NCBI GenBank assembly: GCA_040218045.1
Contig: JAVJQA010000033.1
Span: 248,001 to 312,000 of the forward strand
Source: Marinoscillum sp040218045
Lineage (GTDB): Bacteria > Bacteroidota > Bacteroidia > Cytophagales > Cyclobacteriaceae
DNA: 64,000 bases
Direction: 5' to 3'
Shown here: in pieces, positions 18,147-26,040 of the stretch
How the letters are laid out: the number at the start of each line of letters is the position of its first letter
How positions within the stretch are numbered: position 1 is the stretch's first letter
Made by a program: the position numbers and the translations under genes
Notes under the pieces: generated by a model
Told to the model about the DNA's origin: nothing
The model's input: the letters and a program-made list of their open reading frames with translations, nothing else
Database searches by the model: none

Positions 18147-19040
18147 TTATTTATTCAAAATTTCAAAGGTTACACCTTCACTTTCAAAATTCTCCGCCAG
18201 TTGTTTCAATTTACCTCTATTTGACCTCTTTACATCTCTTATGAAAACCTGCTTCACTCTTCCAGGATTTTCCTTTACAACTAGATGGTATATTTCCGGA
18301 TCTTTCTGACCGCTATCCCCTACCAAGATAAATCTGGCTCTTGAATACGCCTTCATCAACTTTTGTAGTTTTTCTATTTTGTGAGAGTGCTTACCACCAC
18401 CGCTCCTGAATAGGTCTAAAACCCCGGATTTCAGATCCTGAAGAAGAAAAACCCCCTTCGGCATTTCATTGTACCCCATGAAATCTTCAAGAAAATCATA
18501 TAGATTCCACTCACTACTACTCACATAAAAAAGCTTCCCATTCTGGCTCAGTAACTCCTCGTAAAAATGCTTGATTCCTCTAAAACCCTTCCTCCTTTCA
18601 TGGTTTTTAGTGAGTAATAGATACAATTTTTTAAGAAGACTCGTAGAATGTGAAACTAAAATAGTGTCATCAATATCAGAAACCACCACCACATCAGGAT
18701 CCCTTACTTCTAGTTCAACGTGTCGTTCAATTTCGTAATTATTTAAACTAACCGTACAGGTGAGTTCTCTAAGATCAGGTGTAGGAATAACGAATTCAAA
18801 ATACCCTTTCGGATTGCTCAGCAGGCTATACTGTCTATCCCCAGCACGGAGTGTCATAGGCTCATTTGAAGCAGGCTTCACCCGATATCTCCTGATCATC
18901 TGGAGCATATTTTTGAATGGGTTTCTTGAAACCTTCTCTATTGGTTTTGTACTTCTTCGCAACACATGGCCCATCAGATGAGTTACTTCTTTGTTTGAGA
19001 AACCTTTATATATTTTCAGAATTGGTTCAGTGACTTCCAT
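18147..19040 (-). CDS. App1-family phosphatidate phosphatase-like protein
   Basis: A 297-residue haloacid-dehalogenase-type hydrolase of the App1 (DUF2183) family. Motif I is SDIDDTIL (Asp122 and Asp124), motif II is YVSSSEWNLYDFL, motif III includes the Lys of GKHSHK, and motif IV is LVGDSGQKDPEIY. In yeast App1 these catalyse Mg2+-dependent dephosphorylation of phosphatidic acid to diacylglycerol. No membrane segment is seen. The start codon is 26 bp from that of a divergent diacylglycerol kinase-like gene, so both probably share regulation. The family call is strong; lipid specificity in bacteria is inferred. Confidence 0.9.
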   Translation of the reverse strand: MEVTEPILKIYKGFSNKEVTHLMGHVLRRSTKPIEKVSRNPFKNMLQMIRRYRVKPASNEPMTLRAGDRQYSLLSNPKGYFEFVIPTPDLRELTCTVSLNNYEIERHVELEVRDPDVVVVSDIDDTILVSHSTSLLKKLYLLLTKNHERRKGFRGIKHFYEELLSQNGKLFYVSSSEWNLYDFLEDFMGYNEMPKGVFLLQDLKSGVLDLFRSGGGKHSHKIEKLQKLMKAYSRARFILVGDSGQKDPEIYHLVVKENPGRVKQVFIRDVKRSNRGKLKQLAENFESEGVTFEILNK

Positions 19041-19066
19041 GAAACATTTTCTTACAAAGTACTAAG

Positions 19067-19921
19067 ATGCAAAGACGGCTTTTTGTTATAAATCCCGCTT
19101 CAGGTGGTAGAGATAAAGATGATCTAATTGAGAAAATCAAATCGAATTTTGAAGATGCTCAATTTTTTGAAACTACAGGTAAAAATGATTCAGATCGGTT
19201 AAACGAATACATCTACCATGCAAAACCGGATTTGGTGGTTATTTCAGGAGGAGACGGCACGATCAATGAAATGTCTACAGCATTGATAGCGCACGATGTT
19301 CCAATGGGGATTATTCCTAAGGGATCTGCAAATGGTCTGGCCACAGAGTTGGGCATAACCATGGAGAATGCCCTGCAAACAATAAAATTGGGTCATACCA
19401 GAAACCTTGATGTTGTTTCCATTAATGATCATTTGATGATACATATGGCTGATATAGGCCTGAACGCATCTTTGATCAAACGATATGAAGAGGAAGATCG
19501 ACGAGGGTTTTTAGGCTATGCTATAAGTGCCATCAAAGAGCTTCCAAATCTTGAAGAATCGTTTGAAGTAACTATTTCATCGGATGACTTTGAGATCACA
19601 TTAAATACAAAATTTGTTGTGATGGCCAATACAAGAATGTACGGCACAGGCTATGAAATTAATCCAAATGGTGTATTGGATGATCAAAAAATTGAAATTT
19701 GTGTACTTAAAGAGCTGTCTCCTGAATTTATCAGCAACAAACTGTTCAACAACAAACCAAATATCAGTGAACAAAGCATCTTTGCCATTTATCCGGTAAA
19801 AAATGCTGAAATAACTACTAACCGGGCTGTCAATTGGCAGTCAGATGGAGAATATCTAGGTACAACTGATCATTTATCGATTGAGGTCTTGGATACCCAA
19901 CTCAAAACAATCTGTCCTTAA
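19067..19921 (+). CDS. Diacylglycerol kinase-family lipid kinase
   Basis: A 284-residue YegS/DagK-type kinase. The nucleotide motif GGDGTINE is at residues 61-68, preceded by INPASGG at 8-14 and followed by GIIPKGSANGLA, the usual PxGTxNDxA element with Ser for Thr. Relatives phosphorylate diacylglycerol, phosphatidylglycerol or sphingoid bases with ATP. Paired head-to-head with an App1-type phosphatase, it would perform the reverse reaction. The ALATELGI and C-terminal DGE (QSDGEYLG) motifs are intact. It ends with a 4-bp overlap against the convergent lipoprotein gene. Confidence 0.92.
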   Translation: MQRRLFVINPASGGRDKDDLIEKIKSNFEDAQFFETTGKNDSDRLNEYIYHAKPDLVVISGGDGTINEMSTALIAHDVPMGIIPKGSANGLATELGITMENALQTIKLGHTRNLDVVSINDHLMIHMADIGLNASLIKRYEEEDRRGFLGYAISAIKELPNLEESFEVTISSDDFEITLNTKFVVMANTRMYGTGYEINPNGVLDDQKIEICVLKELSPEFISNKLFNNKPNISEQSIFAIYPVKNAEITTNRAVNWQSDGEYLGTTDHLSIEVLDTQLKTICP

Positions 19922-20499
19922 TCAACAGCTATAGGCCAGGTTACATCAATATCTGTTGCCCCTTCAGTGCTTTCCGAAGTAGCTGTTTTGATACCATCAG
20001 GTTGGTGTTTGAGGACTATCCTGAAATTCCCGGAACTGGCATTATCCCCTGCAATCCATGAAGTAATTAAACCTAGAGGCAGGTTATTAGCATCCTGATC
20101 CAAATAATTGACAGAGGCCGCTCGATCCTCGAGATTTCCATCTCCATCAGGGCTTTCGAATAAATCGGAAGAAAACCCAAAAAAAAGCATGTGTTCATTG
20201 GATTCTAATCTTACCTCCTCAGTAATATCTTCATCTGTTAACCTATTTTCCAGTGAAATGAATAACTCATATGATTCTCCACTTTGCAAATTTATCTGCC
20301 CGGAAGCAACTAAACCAGGCCCCAACCCATCTGCATCAAGTGCATCTACTACAATTGGTGCTCCTCCACCAGCTGGTGAAAACAATAGCCGGACTCTTGT
20401 AATAATCTCAGTTGATTGCTCCTCTTCAGGCACATCATCATCACAACTCATGAATGCCGATATGGAAAGAATGAAGAATAATAGGAGTAGCTTTTTCAT
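19918..20499 (-). CDS. Lipoprotein of unknown function
   Basis: A 193-residue lipoprotein, lipobox ISAFMSC then an acidic DDDVPEEE linker. I chose ATG 20499 because it gives a canonical signal peptide (MKKLLLLFF), whereas the upstream ATG at 20529 adds ten charged residues. The body is predicted all-beta, and motifs such as LDADGLGPG and SGESYELFI resemble small Bacteroidota surface lipoproteins with 'type 1 periplasmic binding-like' folds, but no family is certain. Confidence 0.7.
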   Translation of the reverse strand: MKKLLLLFFILSISAFMSCDDDVPEEEQSTEIITRVRLLFSPAGGGAPIVVDALDADGLGPGLVASGQINLQSGESYELFISLENRLTDEDITEEVRLESNEHMLFFGFSSDLFESPDGDGNLEDRAASVNYLDQDANNLPLGLITSWIAGDNASSGNFRIVLKHQPDGIKTATSESTEGATDIDVTWPIAVD

Positions 20500-20588
20500 G
20501 GTTTTCTTTTTGAATAGAAAATGAGGCAATTATATTTTAAAAACTTCTACTATCCGTACCTGACTGGAAAGTTTCTATGCAAAATGCT

Positions 20589-20603
20589 CCGCCGGACAGG
20601 CGG
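20589..20603. repeat. Short REP-like palindrome
   Basis: CCGCC (20589-20593) and GGCGG (20599-20603) form a G+C-rich hairpin in an AT-rich gap, similar in core to the REP-like insert near tRNA-Cys. Confidence 0.4.
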
Positions 20604-20676
20604 TTAACAGAATGACCTTTTAAAGTGTGATTCAAGCTTAACTAAACGGCATTGATACTGAATTGCATAAAACCTG

Positions 20677-20883
20677 TCAGAAGTCGTATCTTTTCGTCAC
20701 ATTCTTTTGATACTTCTTAAGCTGTTTTCCCTTTTTCTGATCTAGTTCACGAGAATGCTTAAGATCCATCCATGAATTATTGCGTGGATTTCTAGAAGCA
20801 GTACATGAACTGAATAAACTAAGAATAAAGATAAATAACACTGAGGCCATTAATCTGGCTGTTTTCGTTTTTAGAAATTTCAT
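20677..20883 (-). CDS. Small basic lipoprotein
   Basis: A 68-residue lipoprotein, lipobox LFSSC (Cys27). The mature part of about 40 residues is strongly basic (KKGKQLKKYQKNVTKRYDF) and has no recognised fold. Similar tiny basic lipoproteins are common in Bacteroidota, with unknown role. Single gene. Confidence 0.65.
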   Translation of the reverse strand: MKFLKTKTARLMASVLFIFILSLFSSCTASRNPRNNSWMDLKHSRELDQKKGKQLKKYQKNVTKRYDF

Positions 20884-21050
20884 ATTAGCTGGTTGTTTAA
20901 TATGGTTTATCTAATATTTTTTAGACTTATTTTAATACGTTGGTTAATGAAAAGGTAACCACTTAATCAAAATAAGATTTCATTTTTTTCGACTTGAATA
21001 ATTTGTTTTCATTTTTTTTCACTTCCACTTTTTCTAGTTTGAAAAAATCC

Positions 21051-21058
21051 TATATTTG
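21051..21058 (+). promoter_or_regulatory. -7 promoter box of tRNA-Pro
   Basis: TATATTTG matches TAnnTTTG exactly, with initiation expected about 7 nt downstream and some 50 nt before the tRNA. Confidence 0.65.
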
Positions 21059-21113
21059 CATCCTGATTTAAACGAGAGGGCTGGAAAGTAGCTCAAAAAT
21101 CAGTGAAATAGTT

Positions 21114-21187
21114 CGGGGCATAGCACAGTCCGGTAGTGTACCTGGTTTGGGACCAGGGGGTCGTAGGTTCGAATCCTGCTGCCCCGA
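21114..21187 (+). tRNA. tRNA-Pro (TGG)
   Basis: Acceptor stem CGGGGCA pairs with TGCCCCG. The anticodon stem CCTGG/CCAGG closes the loop TTTGGGA with anticodon TGG, and the T arm holds TTCGAAT. Discriminator A; CCA not encoded. It borders the mobile element and is a plausible integration neighbourhood, though the candidate direct repeat is some 230 bp further on. Confidence 0.95.
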
Positions 21188-21210
21188 CTTATTAAACATC
21201 AAATAATAGC

Positions 21211-21244
21211 AAAACCCTTCATACGATGCGTATGGAGGGTTTTT
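21211..21244 (+). terminator. Terminator after tRNA-Pro
   Basis: A 15-bp stem (21211-21225 with 21229-21243, one G-T pair) closed by a 3-nt loop, ending in TTTTT. Confidence 0.88.
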
Positions 21245-21289
21245 GCTTTAATAGCCCTCCATATTAAACCATCGAATTTCATAAAAAAG

Positions 21290-21332
21290 GTTAGCAAATC
21301 GATAGCACTTTGGAATTGTAAAGAATGCTAAC
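21290..21332. repeat. Inverted repeat upstream of the integrase gene
   Basis: GTTAGCA (21290-21296) and its complement TGCTAAC (21326-21332), separated by 29 nt. They lie between tRNA-Pro and the candidate att repeat and could be arm-type binding sites for the recombinase. The rest of the 21245-21418 gap is AT-rich with nothing else recognisable. Confidence 0.4.
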
Positions 21333-21418
21333 GATTTTTGACCTAACTATTTGATATTCAAATAATTGCTACCAATAAAGTTTGGTGATATTTAGTGTTT
21401 TTTGACTCCCTTTTAAGG

Positions 21419-21444
21419 TGATTTCTGCTGCCATTCGATAACAA
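21419..21444 (+). repeat. Left copy of the 26-bp direct repeat (candidate attL)
   Basis: Perfectly identical over 26 bp to 39417-39442. It lies 26 bp upstream of the integrase start codon. The first 16 bases correspond, on the opposite strand, to the start codon and first codons of the excisionase-like gene whose intact copy is at the other end. Confidence 0.6.
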
Positions 21445-21470
21445 ATCGGATCACTTAAAAAGCGAAAGTC

Positions 21471-22724
21471 ATGAACGCAAGAACGACCTTCAACACCCTG
21501 TTTTATGTCAATGGCACAAGAAACAAAGACGGGAATGTGCCATTATACGCTCGAATTACCGCAAATGGTAAGAGAGTGGATTTCTCATTGAAGAAAAAAC
21601 TGCCCCTTGAAATGTGGGATCAGCGGTATAATAAAGCCAAAGGTTCATCGGGGGAAGCGCGCGCAATCAACCAATTACTGGAGATCGTAAAGAAGAGGTT
21701 GTACGATTGCTACCAGGAATTACTCCTCAGAAATGAGGAGGTTACGGCTGAGACTATCAAGAACAAATTTCTCGGTATCGAGGAGGATCAACAAACTTTG
21801 ATTGGTTTGTGTGACTATCATAATGAGGAAATGAAAGATGTCCTGGAATGGGGAACTCTCAAAAATTACTTCACTACCCGAAAATACCTCCTCCTCTTCC
21901 TAAAAAAGAAACTGAAAGTTTCTGATGTCCCACTCAATAAACTATCATTCAAATTCCTGAATGATTTTGAGAGTTTCCTTCGAAGGCATGAACCTACTGA
22001 TCATCACAAACCCATGGGGCAGAATACGATCATGAAGCATATCGAACGGTTCAGGAAAATGATCAATGTGGCTATTCGTAATGAATGGCTTAGAGAAGAT
22101 CCATTTATCAAATTTCAAGCTAAGTTTTTGAAAGTGGATCGCGGGTACTTAACAAAAGATGAGCTGACCACTATTGAAGAAAGGGAGTTCCGGATAGAGC
22201 GTCTAGACCAGGTTAAAGACCTCTTTGTTTTTAGTTGTTATACCGGCCTATCTTATGCTGAGGTCTATGACCTGGAGTCTGGACATCTTGTTAAGGGTAT
22301 TGATGGGGAATTTTGGATTGAGGGAAAAAGGAAGAAGACACAGGAGCTCTATAGTGTTCCTCTTCTTCCTCAGGCATTGGATATTATCAAGAAATATGAG
22401 GATCACGTCAAGGTAAGGGCAATTGGTAAATTGTTACCTGTGTTGTCCAACCAAAAACTAAACAGCTACCTGAAGGAGATCGCTGATCTGTGCGGCATTG
22501 AAAAGAACATCACCTTCCACCTGGCGCGACACACGTTTGCAACCACAGTCACCCTGGCCAATGGGGTTTCATTGGAGACCGTTGGAAAAATGCTGGGGCA
22601 TGCAAGCTTACGGTCTACTCAAGTTTATGCAAGAGTGATTAAAACTAAGATCAGTACTGAGATGAGGGATCTCAAGTCAAAGATGGCAGGGAGTACGATG
22701 AATGTTAATCGAGATACGGCTTGA
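21471..22724 (+). CDS. Tyrosine recombinase (CTnDOT/Bacteroidota type integrase)
   Basis: A 417-residue site-specific recombinase: N-terminal arm-binding domain (about 1-95), SAM-like core-binding domain (about 105-215) and catalytic domain (about 225-400). Catalytic motifs are HLARHTFAT (His and Arg), GKMLGHAS and the nucleophile Tyr in STQVYARV. The first catalytic Arg position (normally TGLR) reads CYTGLSYAEV, with Ser, as in the IntDOT group. It would integrate and excise the surrounding element. The gene starts 26 bp after the candidate att repeat and overlaps the small convergent gene by 20 bp. Confidence 0.93.
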   Translation: MNARTTFNTLFYVNGTRNKDGNVPLYARITANGKRVDFSLKKKLPLEMWDQRYNKAKGSSGEARAINQLLEIVKKRLYDCYQELLLRNEEVTAETIKNKFLGIEEDQQTLIGLCDYHNEEMKDVLEWGTLKNYFTTRKYLLLFLKKKLKVSDVPLNKLSFKFLNDFESFLRRHEPTDHHKPMGQNTIMKHIERFRKMINVAIRNEWLREDPFIKFQAKFLKVDRGYLTKDELTTIEEREFRIERLDQVKDLFVFSCYTGLSYAEVYDLESGHLVKGIDGEFWIEGKRKKTQELYSVPLLPQALDIIKKYEDHVKVRAIGKLLPVLSNQKLNSYLKEIADLCGIEKNITFHLARHTFATTVTLANGVSLETVGKMLGHASLRSTQVYARVIKTKISTEMRDLKSKMAGSTMNVNRDTA

Positions 22725-22899
22725 TGTGTTCCAATTCAATTCCAGTGTAATCAGCAAAATCATGGATGGTCACCAATTGGTGATCATCTTTTTTTAGTTC
22801 CTTTTTGATCTGGTTGAGGAGCTTACGCCCATACCGCTCAGTCCTTCCAGTGATCCGCTGTACATCCTTCGGATAGATTATGATTCGCTTTGGTATCAT
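22705..22899 (-). CDS. Small helical DNA-binding-like protein
   Basis: A 64-residue protein reading IYPKDVQRITGRTERYGRK then a lysine-rich helix and VTIHDFADYTGIE, a pattern of a mobile-element-associated Bacteroidota family I have met repeatedly but cannot name. Two helix-turn-helix-like halves are plausible, so DNA binding is inferred. It overlaps the 3' end of the integrase gene in the opposite direction. Confidence 0.65.
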   Translation of the reverse strand: MIPKRIIIYPKDVQRITGRTERYGRKLLNQIKKELKKDDHQLVTIHDFADYTGIELEHIKPYLD

Positions 22900-23094
22900 A
22901 TGATTTTAACCATACTTTATCTATGCTTTATCCTAGCCTTTGATTGGCTTGAAGCATGGCTAAGATACTGATTTTGAGATTGAAAAATGTGGTTTATAAG
23001 GAACAAACCGTCATTTGGACACTTTACCGGAACGACACTTTTGTGATGCATTTATGAAATGATGTTTTTCGAGCCAGAACAAATTTTAAATGAA

Positions 23095-23868
23095 ATGGCA
23101 AGACAAAAAGGAATCGTAAAATTAGAAGGAACCATCGGGGATGTGTCCTTTTACAAATCAAAAGATGGCTATTTGGCCAGAGAAAAAGGTGGTGTGGATG
23201 CGGACAGGATCAAAAACGATCCGGCGTTTGCAAGAACCCGTGAGAACGGATCGGAATTTGGGCGGGCGGGCAAAGCCAGCAAGTTGATCCGCACTGCATT
23301 CCGACCTCTGATCCTTAAAACAAAGGACAGTAAACTGACTTCACGTCTGACAAAGCAGATGTTGAAAGTCATCCAGGCAGATGCTACTAATCCAAGGGGT
23401 CAGCGAACTGTCAAGGACGGGGATTTGGAATTGATCCAGAGCTTTGACTTCAATGCCGATGGGCGACTGGAAGCTACTCTTTATGCTCCATTCCAGATAA
23501 CTCTTGATCGTGCAGCCGGGACTGCCACAATCGATGTTCCTCAGTTTGTCCCAACCAACAGCCTGGCCTATCCGCAAGGTGCTACTCACCTAAGAATGGT
23601 AGCCGCTGTTTCTGAGATAAATTTTGAAACCGAAGAGTTTACCTACAACAAAGGAGAAAGCGCGGACATAGCGATAGATGCGAATGAGACCGAGGCTATT
23701 AAACTGGAGCTTGCCTTCAACGCCAACTCAGAGGAAACGTTGATGGTGGTTTTTGGGATGGATTTTTACCAGTCTGTGAACGATCAAATGTATGCCATGA
23801 AGAATGGATCATACAACTGTCTGGCACTGGTTGAGATTGATAAGTTTGTCCAAATCCAGGAAAACTGA
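23095..23868 (+). CDS. Conserved Bacteroidota protein, first gene of a DUF5675 cassette
   Basis: A 257-residue soluble protein without signal peptide. The N-terminus (about 1-60) has the very conserved pattern KLEGTIGDVSFYKSKDGYLAREKGG and FARTRENGSEFGRAGKA; the remainder is beta-rich. I know this family as widespread in Bacteroidota, without a role. I chose ATG 23095 because the family begins MARQKG; the ATG at 23059 would add 12 residues. It is followed after 9 bp by a DUF5675 gene. A -7-like box (TAGCCTTTG, 22934-22942) lies upstream. Its G+C content is higher than that of its neighbours, in keeping with transfer. Confidence 0.75.
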   Translation: MARQKGIVKLEGTIGDVSFYKSKDGYLAREKGGVDADRIKNDPAFARTRENGSEFGRAGKASKLIRTAFRPLILKTKDSKLTSRLTKQMLKVIQADATNPRGQRTVKDGDLELIQSFDFNADGRLEATLYAPFQITLDRAAGTATIDVPQFVPTNSLAYPQGATHLRMVAAVSEINFETEEFTYNKGESADIAIDANETEAIKLELAFNANSEETLMVVFGMDFYQSVNDQMYAMKNGSYNCLALVEIDKFVQIQEN

Positions 23869-23877
23869 TAATCCCGA

Positions 23878-24501
23878 ATGGAACTGGCCCTATTCAGGAA
23901 ATATTACGATAATGGAACCAACGGGAAGCTCTATCATGGTGAGTTTCTTGCGTGTTACACCATAGAGCTTCCCTGGCTCCAGAACAGGCGTAATGTTTCC
24001 TGCATTCCCGAAGGGACTTACCATATCCTCAAAAGGCACACGAAAGAGCGAGGTGATCACCTCCATGTGATCGATGTGCCTGGCAGGTCTGGTATCCTGA
24101 TCCATCCGGCAAATAATGCGCTGAAGGAATTAAAGGGATGCATTGCACCGGTGAGTACGTTGGATGCTCACGGAATCGGGTCTTCCTCCAGGAAGGCCAC
24201 AGACAAACTCGAAAGCCTCCTTTTTGAGGCTATGGATCGAGGTGAGGAAGTTTTTCTAACAATCAAAAAAGAAATCGATATGAATATCATTGATAGGGTG
24301 AAAGCACCCACTCCTAAGTTCTTTAAGGTGCTCAGAAATGTAGGGTTAGCATTGGCTGCAGCTGGTGGGGCAATCCTAGCATCACCTATTGCTCTACCGG
24401 CTGGAATTATCACCATTGGTGGCTACCTGGTTGCCAGTGGTAGCGTGCTGTCCGCAGTAAGTCAGACAGCAGTTGAGGGGAATGAAATCAATCATCCATG
24501 A
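23878..24501 (+). CDS. DUF5675 domain protein with C-terminal membrane segments
   Basis: A 207-residue protein. Residues 1-130 are a DUF5675 domain (FLACYTIELPWLQNRRNVSCIPEGTY, and later GRSGILIHPAN and KGCIAPV), a family found in phages and bacterial islands, with a His-Gly-Cys-like pocket reminiscent of L,D-transpeptidases. Residues 140-205 hold two hydrophobic glycine- and alanine-rich helices (LRNVGLALAAAGGAILASP and IITIGGYLVASGSVLSAV), so the protein is probably membrane-tethered. The stop overlaps the start of the next gene (ATGA). The function is unknown; a cell-wall or membrane-active role is inference. Confidence 0.8.
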   Translation: MELALFRKYYDNGTNGKLYHGEFLACYTIELPWLQNRRNVSCIPEGTYHILKRHTKERGDHLHVIDVPGRSGILIHPANNALKELKGCIAPVSTLDAHGIGSSSRKATDKLESLLFEAMDRGEEVFLTIKKEIDMNIIDRVKAPTPKFFKVLRNVGLALAAAGGAILASPIALPAGIITIGGYLVASGSVLSAVSQTAVEGNEINHP

Positions 24502-24707
24502 GCCATTCTTCTCACATCGGAACCAAGGCAGGAACGATTGGAGGCACATTGCTCAGTATTGTCCCAAATCTTACTGGAGCTGACATTGCTAAGACCGTGA
24601 TCCTGGCAGCAATTGGGGCGGTGGTTAGCTTCGCCCTATCCATATTAATGAAATGGATTGTCAAAGCATTTGGCAAACGTCCCTCCTCTAAGGAATCAAA
24701 TCTGTAA
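24498..24707 (+). CDS. Small holin-like membrane protein
   Basis: A 69-residue protein with a glycine-rich amphipathic stretch (about 8-22), one membrane helix (about 30-50) and a basic C-terminal tail. Size and layout resemble phage holins. It is translationally coupled to the DUF5675 gene by a 4-bp overlap, and a very strong terminator follows directly, so the three genes form one closed cassette. Holin function is inference from context. Confidence 0.6.
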   Translation: MSHSSHIGTKAGTIGGTLLSIVPNLTGADIAKTVILAAIGAVVSFALSILMKWIVKAFGKRPSSKESNL

Positions 24708-24748
24708 AACAGGCTCCCGGGGAAATTCCCGGGAGCCTGTTTTTTTTT
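24708..24748 (+). terminator. Strong terminator of the DUF5675 cassette
   Basis: A 14-bp perfect stem (24708-24721 with 24728-24741), 6-nt loop, then nine consecutive T residues. It also borders the convergent pseudogene. Confidence 0.93.
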
Positions 24749-25176
24749 AATCCAGTCCTCGAAATGTGTCCCGGATGAAAGCCATTTTTAGTTGTTCCAT
24801 TAAGTCCAATTGCTTTGCAATATTTCTGGTCTTAGCTTCCAGACCTTCAAGGGCTTGCAATCTACTGCGCATTTTATCCACTGCTTCAGGGATAGTGAGA
24901 GCCAATGATTTGAAGCCCGGTACGCAGATCATTGACCCGCAGAAAAGGAATAACAGATCCGACCAGATGCTTTTTGAAATAGCCTGACTTCCATAGCGCA
25001 AAGCACAGCCAGTAAAACAAGTGTCGATTTTCCTCAAATTCGGTGCAAACTAAATAACAGTTAGCACATGGCTTATCCATTGGTTTTCCTGCATTGAGTC
25101 CTTTTGAAAGTACAAAGAAGTGTGGCCCTTTTGGTAGTTCCTGAGCCGAGAAGGTGTTTACACGGTATTTAAACAT
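24747..25176 (-). pseudogene. DUF6943-like protein, frameshifted
   Basis: The first part (25176 to about 24915) reads GPHFFVLSKGLNAGKP, PCANCYLV, FYWLCFALWKSGYF and GSVIPFLRV, the pattern of DUF6943 proteins of Bacteroidota mobile elements. The matching C-terminal helix (TIPEAVDKMRSRLQALEGLE to the stop at 24747) is in another frame. One indel near 24910-24930 explains both. It is therefore a recently broken gene, or a sequencing error. Function unknown. Confidence 0.72.
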
Positions 25177-25662
25177 GGTTTGAGCATTTAAAAGTTATGC
25201 TCGCCCCGGTCGGTTACCGCCTGCGGCGCACAATTCCCAAAAGAAAAAAAAGAGAAAAAAAGAAAGCAAAATTGCCAGGTAGGCACAATGGTCACGGCAA
25301 GGAGGAACGGAATAAATCTTATGCCGGAAATTCCTTGACGTGACAATTCCTCAGACGTGTTTGAATGGTACATTCGATAAATGAACCCCAAGCATCTTAA
25401 GTAGCCTGATCTGTGCCTACCTATCTTGGCTTCCTTTTTTGAATCTATTTCCTATTGATTTTTGAGAGACACCCAAAAGAAAAAGACTAGATGCCTTCAA
25501 CTAGCTGCACGGAAGAATAAAAGAAAGCTGATCTGTCAGAGATGTTGACAGCCAGACAAGAAGGAACGAAAATGATTGAAGGGGTTGAGGGATGGTTTGT
25601 GTTTATACAGAAGTTCCCTGACTGGGTTACAAGGGATTGATAAACTAGCCTGCGGGTTTGAT
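25177..25662. other. Gap without recognisable genes
   Basis: About 485 bp holding a purine-rich tract (25239-25270, GAAA repeats) but no credible coding sequence, tRNA or terminator on either strand. Confidence 0.6.
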
Positions 25663-25911
25663 TTATTTTTTTGAATCGGAATCCCAATCTTTAAAGAACT
25701 CCTCCATGGAGACACCAAGTCCTTCGACCACTTTAAGCAGACTGAGAAATTTCATGTTTTGTCCCATTTCGTATTTACTGTATTGGGCACGATGGACATC
25801 AATATCATGAGCGAAGTTCTCATAATTAGAGTAACCTTTCGCTAAACGCAACTCTTTGATGCGCTTACCTAGCTTTTTGATTATCTCTTCCTCCTCCTCA
25901 TGATTCATCAA
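25663..25911 (-). CDS. Small XRE-family HTH protein
   Basis: An 82-residue protein that is almost entirely a helix-turn-helix of the Cro/CI type (RIKELRLAKGYSNYENFAHDIDVHRAQYSKYEMG, then LLKVVEGLGVSMEEFF). It is preceded by an acidic N-terminus (NHEEEEEII). It is a stand-alone regulator, and its promoter region on the other side overlaps the small RNA candidate at 25972-26033, so the two may be regulated together. Confidence 0.85.
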   Translation of the reverse strand: MMNHEEEEEIIKKLGKRIKELRLAKGYSNYENFAHDIDVHRAQYSKYEMGQNMKFLSLLKVVEGLGVSMEEFFKDWDSDSKK

Positions 25912-25957
25912 GTAAAAAAATCGAATAGGAAGCGTAACTATTACTGCTCTAAAGCAG

Positions 25958-25965
25958 TACCTTTG
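25958..25965 (+). promoter_or_regulatory. -7 promoter box for a small RNA
   Basis: TACCTTTG matches TAnnTTTG. It directly follows a 6-bp hairpin (ACTGCT/AGCAGT, 25943-25958) and precedes a terminated non-coding stretch. Confidence 0.5.
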
Positions 25966-25971
25966 AAACTG

Positions 25972-26033
25972 ACGGTATAAAGTAGTGAGTATGCCGTTCT
26001 ACCATTGAGGAGGTCAACCAGGCCTCCTTTTTT
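25972..26033 (+). ncRNA. Candidate small RNA with two hairpins and terminator
   Basis: After the -7 box comes a first stem ACGGTAT (25972-25978) pairing with ATGCCGT (25991-25997), one U-G pair, 12-nt loop. A second stem, AGGAGG (26008-26013) with CCTCCT (26023-26028), is followed by six T residues, the form of a Rho-independent terminator. The predicted transcript is about 60 nt with no open reading frame. It lies head-to-head with the XRE gene. Function unknown. Confidence 0.5.
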
Positions 26034-26040
26034 AGTATAG

